Assembly: GCF_000196855.1 (NCBI RefSeq)
Contig: NC_014319.1
Coordinates: 1,612,001-1,676,000 of the forward strand
Direction of reading: 5' to 3'
Length of the DNA stretch: 64,000 nucleotides
DNA from: Leuconostoc gasicomitatum LMG 18811
GTDB lineage: Bacteria > Bacillota > Bacilli > Lactobacillales > Lactobacillaceae
Shown: positions 26,884-33,509 of the stretch, one piece after another
How positions within the stretch are numbered: position 1 is the first letter of the stretch
How the letters are laid out: every line of letters starts with the position of its first letter
The notes under the pieces: generated by a model
Database searches by the model: none
What the model was told of the DNA's origin: nothing
What the model saw: the letters and a program-made list of their open reading frames with translations, nothing else
Program-made: the position numbers and the translations under genes

Positions 26884-27782
26884 TTGACACCTCTAAACTC
26901 GATTCCGTTATCTTTCATGTATTGCGCTAGACCATTTAACTGTGGCAAGGTTGCATTAATAATATTTAGTGTGCGGTTATATGTTTTTTCGATAGCTGGT
27001 TCTGGCTTTTCAATAACTTCGCCATTTTCATCAACTAGCTTGTCACCGACTACTTTTGCATTGGCTTCGCGTTCTTTAGCTGCTGCTTCAGCCTCTTCTT
27101 GAACGCGTTTAGCCTCCGCTAACCTTGCTGCCTTGATTTCAATATCGCGTTTCATCTGCGCCTTAATGTCTACTAGATCACGTAAGCCAAGCATTGAAAT
27201 ATAAGGGTCGGCATCTATCTTCAAGCCACTTGCTTCAACTTCAATTTGGTTAATTTGTAATGCTTTTAGCTCATCGTCTTTATGGATTTGCAATATTTGC
27301 GCATCAATCTCACTTATCATGTCATTACGGCCGTAAGTCTTATTAAGCCATTTCTCATTGAATTGAATGCGCGCCCAATCTACGCCCTGCTCATTTGCTA
27401 TTGCAGTGACATCGTTCATGATAACGACACGGCGACGTTCCTTGCGCTCATTCTCAACTGGCACCATCTGTTGTTTCATCAAATCAGATGCCGACTTACC
27501 AGCTTTTTCAATAGCCATCATCTTTGGTTTGATTTCAGACCAATTACCAATAATCTTTTTTTCAATACTTTTTCGTTGATCAGAAATTTCTTTGATAGTA
27601 TTATTTAGCAATGCCCGCTGATCTCTAGCCTGTTCATAATTTTCTTCAACGACTGGAAACTCTTTGTATTTTGCCAACATTTTATCGGTATTCGCTACCA
27701 AATCATCTAAGTTAGGTGCTTCAACATGTGCTGGTGTTAATGCTGTAATTTCTAAATTGATTGTTGCTACTTCGTTTGCCAT
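26880..27782 (-). CDS. DUF1351 phage protein
   Basis: The 300-residue, highly charged protein matches DUF1351: LDDLVANTDKMLAKYKEF at about 25, the coiled-coil LLNNTIKEISDQRKSIEKKI, and a C-terminal EKTYNRTLNIINATLPQLN. The family sits before single-strand annealing genes and probably assists recombination. Residues about 215-245 are a long charged helix. Confidence 0.85.
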   Translation of the reverse strand: MANEVATINLEITALTPAHVEAPNLDDLVANTDKMLAKYKEFPVVEENYEQARDQRALLNNTIKEISDQRKSIEKKIIGNWSEIKPKMMAIEKAGKSASDLMKQQMVPVENERKERRRVVIMNDVTAIANEQGVDWARIQFNEKWLNKTYGRNDMISEIDAQILQIHKDDELKALQINQIEVEASGLKIDADPYISMLGLRDLVDIKAQMKRDIEIKAARLAEAKRVQEEAEAAAKEREANAKVVGDKLVDENGEVIEKPEPAIEKTYNRTLNIINATLPQLNGLAQYMKDNGIEFRGVK

Positions 27783-27795
27783 ACTAATCTCCTGT

Positions 27796-27981
27796 CTAAT
27801 TAATGCTCAATTTCAATTGGCTAAGTTCTTCGTCAATCTCGTGAATGCGTTCTTGAGCGTAATCTCTTTCATCAATTTTCTTGCTGCGCTCAGACTCCAA
27901 ATACTCAATGCGCGACTGCATGCGCTCCCAATTTCGATCTGGTTTATCTGGGTTGTAAAAACTCATTGCGTCCTGCACCAT
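27796..27981 (-). CDS. Small coiled-coil phage protein
   Basis: The start is ATG 27981, which follows GGAGGTAGTCAA. The 61-residue product (MVQDAMSFYNPDKPDRNW...) is mainly one coiled-coil helix. An upstream in-frame extension would cover the 12-bp inverted repeat at 28011-28047 and is less likely. Unknown function. Confidence 0.65.
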   Translation of the reverse strand: MVQDAMSFYNPDKPDRNWERMQSRIEYLESERSKKIDERDYAQERIHEIDEELSQLKLSIN

Positions 27982-28010
27982 TTGACTACCTCCATATTTC
28001 CTGATATTCT

Positions 28011-28047
28011 TGAGGTATAAATTATCGTTCAAAATATTTATACCTCA
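28011..28047. repeat. 12-bp perfect inverted repeat in early operon
   Basis: TGAGGTATAAAT (28011-28022) and ATTTATACCTCA (28036-28047) are perfect complements with a 13-base spacer. They lie in the gap between two leftward genes and could be an operator or an RNA hairpin ahead of the small coiled-coil gene. Confidence 0.6.
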
Positions 28048-28080
28048 CGTCTAACAGCTCTAACTGTTAGGCGTTTTTTT
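28048..28080 (+). terminator. Strong terminator oriented against the operon
   Basis: On the + strand, CGTCTAACAG pairs with CTGTTAGGCG around CTCTAA and is followed by seven T. All genes nearby read leftward; on that strand the T run is an A run coding for Lys/Asn at the end of the 88-residue gene. It would stop rightward antisense transcripts. Confidence 0.55.
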
Positions 28081-28333
28081 CTGCTCTCATTTCCTGAAAT
28101 GTCTCTATTGCTACTGGTGAAGACTCAAATACTGAATTGATACTAAACTCTGCATGCGTTGCGATATAGTTCATCATCTCTCTAAGTCCGCCATTTGCTT
28201 TAAGACGTGCGCCAAGTTCTTCAACATCTTCTTGCTTAAATTTATAGCCGCTCTTATCATGCTTGTTAGATACTAAGCTAAGTATTTTAACGGTTACTGC
28301 TGTTTTAACGAACTCACTAACCCATTTATCCAT
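28067..28333 (-). CDS. Small phage protein, unknown
   Basis: The 88-residue protein (start MDKWVSEFVKTAVTVKILS) follows the replication organiser gene and overlaps it by 8 bases. It is helical and mixed charge. No family is recognised; possibly a replication accessory. Confidence 0.6.
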   Translation of the reverse strand: MDKWVSEFVKTAVTVKILSLVSNKHDKSGYKFKQEDVEELGARLKANGGLREMMNYIATHAEFSINSVFESSPVAIETFQEMRAEKNA

Positions 28334-29135
28334 TTGTTAGTCCTTTATTCTTCAAGAAGCCCGGAACAACGCCCTCTCTTTTAGCTCTGCCATAGGTTTG
28401 CTTAACCTCTGGTGTGAAATCATACTCATCTTCCCAACCAGCTTGATGAAACCATGTTGAGCCTTGCTTGATATATTGCCCCGGTGTTTGTTTGATTTCT
28501 ATCTGTTTCAAATATTCTTGTAACTTTGATTTGATTAATTCAGAATCAACACCAGCTTTAATTGCTTTATCAAAATCTTTCTTCGCGTTTGATTTACCTG
28601 ATTTTTTGGGATATAGTTTCCAAATTTCTTCAAACATAGCATCACGTTCTGATTTTTCAATATGCAATCTGTCTGGTTCGTCAGAATCGGACAATATATC
28701 TTTACTAACCTTACCTAACCTATCCTTACCTAACCTAACCTGTGTCAACGTTTCGTCTACGTCTCGTGGACGTTCTGTATACAAAATATTATTTTGTTTT
28801 TCATATTGACCCGAATTATTGATTTGTAGCTGTTCTAACTCATTTGGATACATCGTTTTGTTATATGTGTCCTTACGAATATAGTTGTGCACTCGCCAAT
28901 CTTTGATCACAACGACACCATTTTCGAATGGCAGTAAAAATTGTTTCGCTATTAATAATTTTCTGTCATCTTCACTGGATCCTATCATTCTCTGAATAGT
29001 CCTCGTGTTGTCGATGAATCCATCATCGTCTGCGTGCATATTTAAGTGAAAATACAGTGCCTGTGTTGACAGCGGCATGTCTAAGAAAGTATCTGTATCA
29101 GTAACTTTCTTGCTGAACATTCTTCTCTGTGCCAT
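28326..29135 (-). CDS. Phage replisome organiser / replication initiator
   Basis: The 269-residue protein has the N-terminal winged-helix region of Gram-positive phage initiators (MPLSTQALYFHLNMHADDDGFI, from about residue 20). A variable linker with QVRLGKDRLGKV is encoded by direct repeats that may be the origin. The C-terminal part (EIWKLYPKKSGKSNAKKDF, STWFHQAGWEDEY) is DnaD-like. It should bind the origin and recruit the host helicase. Confidence 0.85.
   Translation of the reverse strand: MAQRRMFSKKVTDTDTFLDMPLSTQALYFHLNMHADDDGFIDNTRTIQRMIGSSEDDRKLLIAKQFLLPFENGVVVIKDWRVHNYIRKDTYNKTMYPNELEQLQINNSGQYEKQNNILYTERPRDVDETLTQVRLGKDRLGKVSKDILSDSDEPDRLHIEKSERDAMFEEIWKLYPKKSGKSNAKKDFDKAIKAGVDSELIKSKLQEYLKQIEIKQTPGQYIKQGSTWFHQAGWEDEYDFTPEVKQTYGRAKREGVVPGFLKNKGLTNG
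28709..28740. repeat. Iteron-like repeats inside initiator gene, probable phage origin
   Basis: CCTTACCTAACC occurs at 28709-28720 and again at 28724-28735 (15-base period), followed by a partial CTAACC copy. They lie in the linker of the initiator gene, the usual place of initiator binding sites in phages of this type. Confidence 0.6.
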
Positions 29136-29137
29136 GA

Positions 29138-29350
29138 CTACCTCTCTTTCTCTGTTCTAAATTCATCTAAACTGACATCTAGTGCATCAGCTATTTTTTC
29201 CATGGTGGAAAAATCTGTACCTGCACTTTCATCATTTTTAATACGATAAATCGTGCTCATATCAACTCCAGAATGTTTGCCAAGCCAATACCATGACCTA
29301 TCTTTGTCATATAGTAAATTCTTCAGTTTTTTATTGATTTCCATGTACAA
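29138..29350 (-). CDS. XRE-type helix-turn-helix protein
   Basis: The 70-residue protein has a complete XRE fold: WYWLGKHSGVDMSTIYRIKND (about 20-40) and FSTMEKIADALDVSLDEF. The TTG start at 29350 lies six bases after AAAGGA; an ATG two codons later is possible. It is a small DNA-binding regulator at the front of the replication genes. Confidence 0.8.
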   Translation of the reverse strand: MYMEINKKLKNLLYDKDRSWYWLGKHSGVDMSTIYRIKNDESAGTDFSTMEKIADALDVSLDEFRTEKER

Positions 29351-29510
29351 ATATTGTCCTTTCGATTGGTTTATACGTTTTGTTGTTCTTTTTTTCTGCT
29401 ATAATAATATATACAAACAGATGTTTCATTCATCAGGAATAAACACGAATATATGTTTGCAAATTTGAGAGCAGCCGTTTATCCAAAACGCTGCAGAAAG
29501 AAGAAATAAT

Positions 29511-29726
29511 ATGGGACTAAGTCCAAAGAAAGATTTAAAAAGTCGTAATCAAACTTGGATTGACATTGACGACCGACTTCAATCGGTTATAAATTTTGTT
29601 GGAGATAGCGCAACCATCAAGCTGTCAGAATACCCAACATTAAGCAAAGCAGAAATAATTTCTGAAGCAGAGAAGAACAACTACACGGTTCTGGACAAAA
29701 ATGACGGATATCTAGTATTTAGTTAA
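29511..29726 (+). CDS. Lone rightward phage gene, unknown
   Basis: The 71-residue frame starts at ATG 29511 with a purine-rich AGAAGAAAT site. A TATAAT lies at 29400. It is the only rightward gene inside the early operon and is convergent with, and overlaps by 15 bases, the 54-codon leftward gene. The sequence (MGLSPKKDLKSRNQTWIDID) resembles small ribbon-helix-helix-like or antitoxin-like proteins only loosely. Confidence 0.6.
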   Translation: MGLSPKKDLKSRNQTWIDIDDRLQSVINFVGDSATIKLSEYPTLSKAEIISEAEKNNYTVLDKNDGYLVFS

Positions 29727-29876
29727 CTTCTGTTCTAACGCGATTATTTTTGAATTGGTGTAGTTTTTGCTGTCTTCTGAAGCGTATTTAAACGCATTGA
29801 CAACTTTTTTTAAAGAAGTCACCTCACTCTTTAGTGATGTGATTTCTTTTTTTAATTCCAAAATTTCTTTTTCCAT
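29712..29876 (-). CDS. 54-residue coiled-coil phage protein
   Basis: An ATG at 29876 behind AGAGGAG opens a 54-codon frame (MEKEILELKKEITSLKSEV) with clear heptads in its first half. Its 3' end overlaps the end of the rightward gene at 29726. No family is recognised. Confidence 0.65.
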   Translation of the reverse strand: MEKEILELKKEITSLKSEVTSLKKVVNAFKYASEDSKNYTNSKIIALEQKLTKY

Positions 29877-29880
29877 TTTC

Positions 29881-30054
29881 CTACTCCTCTACTGCGCCAT
29901 TTACTAAGAATGCCGCTTCCTCTGGTGTGCAACCGTTTTCGATGTGCCTATAATAATCACGTCTACCCTCGCGCTCATCAAACTTGCGTTCGTCATGCGT
30001 GAACCAGACAATGCCGCCAACGATGATGACGATCCATACTGCTGCTGTTATCAT
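29881..30054 (-). CDS. 57-residue membrane protein
   Basis: The start ATG 30054 follows GGAGCAAAGTGC and overlaps the previous stop (ATGA). The product has one membrane segment (MITAAVWIVIIVGGIVWF, residues 1-18) and a charged tail ending PEEAAFLVNGAVEE. Similar small early membrane proteins are common in lactic phages; function unknown. Confidence 0.7.
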   Translation of the reverse strand: MITAAVWIVIIVGGIVWFTHDERKFDEREGRRDYYRHIENGCTPEEAAFLVNGAVEE

Positions 30055-30197
30055 GCACTTTGCTCCTTATCTCTTGTTAACATCGCAGCCTTAGCAATAG
30101 CTCGATAAATTTTCTTCGTGTCGTCACGATAAGGAATGACATATCCTTTCATACTGTCCATTCTCGTACCGTCCTTTAATACGTGTGTGACTTTCAT
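30051..30197 (-). CDS. 48-residue early phage protein
   Basis: The start ATG 30197 follows AGGAGAAAACAAA. The product begins MKVTHVLKDGTRMDSMKGYV and ends at a TGA overlapping the next start. No family is recognised; its beta-hairpin start and tight coupling support a real gene. Confidence 0.7.
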   Translation of the reverse strand: MKVTHVLKDGTRMDSMKGYVIPYRDDTKKIYRAIAKAAMLTRDKEQSA

Positions 30198-30208
30198 TTT
30201 GTTTTCTC

Positions 30209-30928
30209 CTATGCTGTTTTCAAAAACTTGTTGATGAAATATTGTTGACCCTTACCAGTTACCTTTGATGTTTTAGTCGTGACGTTTACGCCATTGGAAT
30301 TGATGTGGTTATGTTCCTTAATTTCAAACAAACCCAGCTCCATACTTTTTTGTGTCGGCATATTGTAATCTGTGCCATTACGTCTGATTAGGTAACCGTT
30401 TTCACGTAACCATACGAACAATCGGTTTGCGCCAATATTAACCTTGTTCTGTTTTAGCAATTTAGCTAACTCGCCAACTAAGATACTTGTTTGACTTGCG
30501 CTAACTGCATCAGCAAACAATGCTTTAGGTTTCATTTCAGCAATAAGTTGGTCTTTATGTTCCAACTTAACCTTGCTGATTTGTAACGCTCTAGCCATGA
30601 TTTGATCAGGACTGTTCCACGCCTTTTCAACTTGAATGAAATACATGCGAACTTCGCGGCCTTTTTCAGTGCCAGACATTAATGCCATTTGTTTAGCAGC
30701 ATCAACCGTCAGTGAATAATCTTGAAGTTGTTGAATAGCCCCATTATTTACAGCCGTGCTTGAAAGCACACCTGTAAAATCTTCTCCTTCAATTAATTGT
30801 TTTGAATTTGTATCAAACCAACGGGAGAAACGCGTATTTTTAGATACTTCCAAAGCCTGATACAATTCACGAGCGCTAACCCGTGCTTCGCCTTGCTCGT
30901 TTTGATTGATTTTAATAATTTCTTGCAT
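30209..30928 (-). CDS. Phage antirepressor (AntA/AntB plus KilAC)
   Basis: The 239-residue protein has an AntA/AntB-type N-terminal domain (VSARELYQALEVSKNTRFSR, GEDFTG, DAAKQMALMSGTEKGREVR) and a KilAC C-terminal domain (SILVGELAKLLKQNKVNIG, LFVWLRENGYLIRR). Antirepressors counter the CI repressor and favour lytic growth. It is the second gene of the leftward early operon. Confidence 0.92.
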   Translation of the reverse strand: MQEIIKINQNEQGEARVSARELYQALEVSKNTRFSRWFDTNSKQLIEGEDFTGVLSSTAVNNGAIQQLQDYSLTVDAAKQMALMSGTEKGREVRMYFIQVEKAWNSPDQIMARALQISKVKLEHKDQLIAEMKPKALFADAVSASQTSILVGELAKLLKQNKVNIGANRLFVWLRENGYLIRRNGTDYNMPTQKSMELGLFEIKEHNHINSNGVNVTTKTSKVTGKGQQYFINKFLKTA

Positions 30929-30940
30929 GCTTTTGCCTTT

Positions 30941-31156
30941 CTAATGTTTTAATGTGATGTTGAACAATTTTAAGATTGTTTCGCGAATTCGATCGTACCT
31001 ATCACCATCATTTCCACGAATAGCTCGGCTAGTCTCGTCCTCTCTTTCTCCCATGATATTGGCTAGTTCTACTTGTGTCATGTCGCGATCATCTAAGGCG
31101 TTGCGTATAGCTTGCCTTATTTTTTTTGTATCATCAGCCGGTACATTTGCCAACAT
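30941..31156 (-). CDS. Cro-like regulator
   Basis: The 71-residue protein is the first leftward gene opposite the repressor, the usual Cro position. It has a helix-turn-helix-like segment MTQVELANIMGEREDETSRAI (about 30-50) and starts behind AGGAGG. It probably binds the operators between 31193 and 31387. Confidence 0.75.
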   Translation of the reverse strand: MLANVPADDTKKIRQAIRNALDDRDMTQVELANIMGEREDETSRAIRGNDGDRYDRIRETILKLFNITLKH

Positions 31157-31192
31157 AAGATTACCTCCTCTGTGTTATTATTAATCAAGTTC

Positions 31193-31387
31193 TTGACTTA
31201 TTTTTACACAAAGTGTAAAATTAGTGCATACGAAATAAGCGAAAAAATAATCATCTACCAACCAATCAGACCGCCAAGTTAGATTTAAAGGTATTTGTTT
31301 TTTCAATCAATTACTTGATGTATTTATTATTACACACAGTGTTATTATATGCAAGCCTTTTGTGTGTTTTTGTGTAAATTAATTACA
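31193..31387. promoter_or_regulatory. Lysis-lysogeny switch: facing promoters and three operator-like palindromes
   Basis: Rightward: TTGACT (31193), 17 bases, TAAAAT (31216). Leftward: TTGCAT (31354-31349), 17 bases, AATAAT (31331-31326). TTTTACAC/GTGTAAAA (31202-31220) fills the first spacer; TTACAC/GTGTTA (31330-31344) lies in the second. TGTAA/TTACA (31373-31387) lies before the repressor start. The promoters as read face each other about 100 bases apart. Operators inside both spacers imply control by the CI and Cro-like proteins. Confidence 0.65.
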
Positions 31388-31409
31388 TCGAAAAAGAAAA
31401 GGTGTTGAT

Positions 31410-31757
31410 ATGACTACGTTTGAAAGAATAAAAGATACTGCTAAAAAAAGAGGAATGAATTTAAAACAGGTTGCAATTGCCTCGGGATTTAGTGAAAATG
31501 CAATTTATAGATATAATCAAGGCGTTGAACCAAGTGGACCAGCATTAAAAGCTATTGCTGATACTCTTAATGTTACAGTTAACTATTTGCTTAATAATTC
31601 AGAAGAAGAACCAACTGTTAAAAATAGACTGACTAATATAGATGACTCTGACATACTACTTTCATTTGATGGCAAAGAAATAGATGCAGACGACAAACAA
31701 GCGATAATTGAGTTACTAAAGTTTAGAAGATTTCAAAAACGTAACGAGGACAATTAA
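31410..31757 (+). CDS. CI-like repressor (XRE family)
   Basis: The 115-residue protein has an N-terminal XRE domain (GMNLKQVAIASGFSENAIYRY, about 15-35; LKAIADTLNVTVNYLL) and a short C-terminal dimerisation tail. It lacks a LexA-type peptidase domain, which fits with the ImmA-like protease gene that follows. It should keep the early promoters off. Confidence 0.88.
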   Translation: MTTFERIKDTAKKRGMNLKQVAIASGFSENAIYRYNQGVEPSGPALKAIADTLNVTVNYLLNNSEEEPTVKNRLTNIDDSDILLSFDGKEIDADDKQAIIELLKFRRFQKRNEDN

Positions 31758-32167
31758 TGGACGAATATAAAGACACAATAACTGATGAATTATTGCGATT
31801 AGCAAAGCGGAATTTTGTTTCTGTGTATCATCTCAATATGAAATCTGAAACACCTGATGTTGCTAGTCCTTTAGATAGCACGGTTATCATGAACCCAAAT
31901 TTTAAAATTAACGTTAGTTTTAATTACAGATTAGCTCACGAATTAAGTCATATTTTATATGGTGAATTGCAATATCAATCAGTATATCAGTTCAGCGAGT
32001 TTGGTAAACGTGGTGAAGAATTATTAGCACATCGAAATGCCATACGTATGCTGATGTCGATCGAAATGCCAAGTAGTCCGCTTACATTCATGAGTTACTA
32101 TCGTGTTCCATCATGGCTAGAAAATGACGTGTTGCGCACCTATAATGAACTTAATATTGTAGAATGA
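31757..32167 (+). CDS. ImmA/IrrE-like metallopeptidase
   Basis: The 136-residue protein carries the zinc motif HELSH (RLAHELSHILYGEL, about residues 60-73) and a downstream acidic EELLAHRNAIRML. In ICEBs1 and many phages ImmA-type proteins cleave the companion repressor when the host is damaged. Its ATG overlaps the end of the repressor gene, so they are coupled. Confidence 0.9.
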   Translation: MDEYKDTITDELLRLAKRNFVSVYHLNMKSETPDVASPLDSTVIMNPNFKINVSFNYRLAHELSHILYGELQYQSVYQFSEFGKRGEELLAHRNAIRMLMSIEMPSSPLTFMSYYRVPSWLENDVLRTYNELNIVE

Positions 32168-32179
32168 ATACATGTGCCA

Positions 32180-32207
32180 AACAATCACATTAAAAGGTTT
32201 TGGGAGA
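32180..32207 (+). repeat. Duplicated 28-base leader (partner at 32777-32804)
   Basis: The 28 bases before the Ltp-like gene match those before the next gene at 32777-32804 in 24 of 28 positions, including the TTTTGGGAGA ribosome binding site. This suggests a gene-plus-leader duplication or a shared regulatory element. Confidence 0.6.
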
Positions 32208-32214
32208 TAATATA

Positions 32215-32742
32215 ATGGCAAAAAAGATTGTAGATGAAAATGGAAACACCTATGTTCAAAAGAAACCATTCTATAAACGTGTTTGGTTTTGGATATTAGC
32301 GATTATTGTAATTTTTATAATTATAGGTAGTTCAAGTAGCAGTAAGGATACGAAGTCATCCGAAAATTCTGCTTCTTCATCTAAAACAAATAAACAAACA
32401 AAAGAAAGTTCAAGCATAGAATCAAAACCTAAAGTATCTGCTGAATATACTGCAGCATTGAACAAAGCTAACACTTATGCAAGTGTGATGAGCATGTCAA
32501 AAGCAGCTATTTATCAACAGCTAACATCGGATGCTGGAGAAAAATTCCCAGTAGATGCAGCTCAATATGCAATTGATAATGTTAAAGCAGATTACAATAA
32601 GAATGCTTTATCAAAGGCTAAAACTTATCAAAAGCAGATGAGCATGTCAACAGATGCTATCAAAGAACAGTTGATATCAGATTCTGGAGAAAAATTTACG
32701 CAAGAAGAAGCAGATTATGCTATTCAACATTTAAACAATTAA
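32215..32742 (+). CDS. Ltp-family superinfection exclusion protein
   Basis: The start is ATG 32215 behind GGGAG (175 residues). It has a membrane segment at about 20-37 (WFWILAIIVIFIIIG), a Ser/Lys-rich spacer and two copies of the Ltp repeat: ALNKANTYASVMSMSKAAIY and ALSKAKTYQKQMSMSTDAI with SDAGEKFP/SDSGEKFT. In Streptococcus phage TP-J34 the Ltp lipoprotein blocks DNA entry of other phages. Here the anchor is a membrane helix, not a lipobox. Confidence 0.85.
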   Translation: MAKKIVDENGNTYVQKKPFYKRVWFWILAIIVIFIIIGSSSSSKDTKSSENSASSSKTNKQTKESSSIESKPKVSAEYTAALNKANTYASVMSMSKAAIYQQLTSDAGEKFPVDAAQYAIDNVKADYNKNALSKAKTYQKQMSMSTDAIKEQLISDSGEKFTQEEADYAIQHLNN

Positions 32743-32818
32743 TCAATGCCCGTTTGGGTGTACATAATAAACGCTGAACAACCACACTAAAAAATTTTGG
32801 GAGAGTTTAAAAATAGAA

Positions 32819-33328
32819 ATGGAAAAAAGAGATAAAATTTTAGCAAGTGTGACCATTGTTGTGACATTAGTATTCATATTGTTTTTTGGATTAACAGCTA
32901 AAAAAGACAACAGTCGAAATAATTATGAAGACTCATCAAAAATTTCGGTTGAAAAAAATTCAGAAGACGATTCGGATAACGGTTATAGTAAATCTGAATC
33001 AATGATGAGTTCAGTCAGCTCATCAGAAGTAAGTTCATCAAGCACCGATTCAATAAGTTATGAGGAAAAAGTTAACAAATTAAGTTATGGTACAGTTCAA
33101 TCTGCAAAATATAATAAAGATACAAATACATTAACATACACAGGATTCGAAGTCTGGTCAGATTATAGCAACGATGATCTTCAACATGCTATGGATATAC
33201 TAGAAACTATAGCAAACAAGCAAGCTGTTCATTACGGAATGCATAATCCCGCGATCGATGTTGTACTACCAAATGGCAAATTAATTGCATCGAGCAACGG
33301 TAAAGATGATATAGAATTTGTAGAATAA
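32819..33328 (+). CDS. Membrane-anchored lysogeny protein, unknown
   Basis: The 169-residue protein has an N-terminal membrane segment (about 8-25), a long Ser/Asp/Glu-rich spacer (30-80) and a small C-terminal outer domain (KLSYGTVQSAKYNKDTNTL, VWSDYSNDDLQHAMDILETI). Architecture and leader match the Ltp-like neighbour, so it may be a second surface exclusion or lysogenic-conversion factor. No family is recognised. Confidence 0.7.
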   Translation: MEKRDKILASVTIVVTLVFILFFGLTAKKDNSRNNYEDSSKISVEKNSEDDSDNGYSKSESMMSSVSSSEVSSSSTDSISYEEKVNKLSYGTVQSAKYNKDTNTLTYTGFEVWSDYSNDDLQHAMDILETIANKQAVHYGMHNPAIDVVLPNGKLIASSNGKDDIEFVE

Positions 33329-33387
33329 TAGCACATGCCCTAATGGGCGTAAACATATTAGACAATGAAGTCTTTAAAATAAGCAAA

Positions 33388-33428
33388 TAAAAAAGCACAC
33401 CCTATCCGCCAAGATAATCAGGTGTGCT
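33388..33428 (-). terminator. Leftward terminator between lysogeny genes and integrase
   Basis: AGCACACC (33394-33401) and GGTGTGCT (33421-33428) pair perfectly. On the leftward strand a run of T follows. It would stop antisense transcripts entering the lysogeny genes from the attachment side. Confidence 0.5.
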
Positions 33429-33480
33429 AAACAGTAAAAACATAAACGCACGGGGCGTTCTAGTTAATTATAACAGATAT

Positions 33481-33506
33481 AAGCCCCTTTTTTAAGGAGG
33501 CTTTTT
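33481..33506 (+). promoter_or_regulatory. Terminator-like hairpin that buries the integrase ribosome binding site
   Basis: AAGCC-CCTT pairs with AAGG-GGCTT (9 bp, one bulged A) around TTTT and is followed by T residues. The AAGGAGG site of the integrase (33494-33500) is entirely within the 3' arm, 9 bases before the ATG. The hairpin could end read-through from the lysogeny genes and block translation. Confidence 0.65.
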
Positions 33507-33509
33507 ATT

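Noticed and set aside
27982-28032. N-terminal extension of the 61-residue coiled-coil gene
   Set aside because: It would start without a ribosome binding site and read through the inverted repeat; GGAGG before ATG 27981 decides the shorter form.
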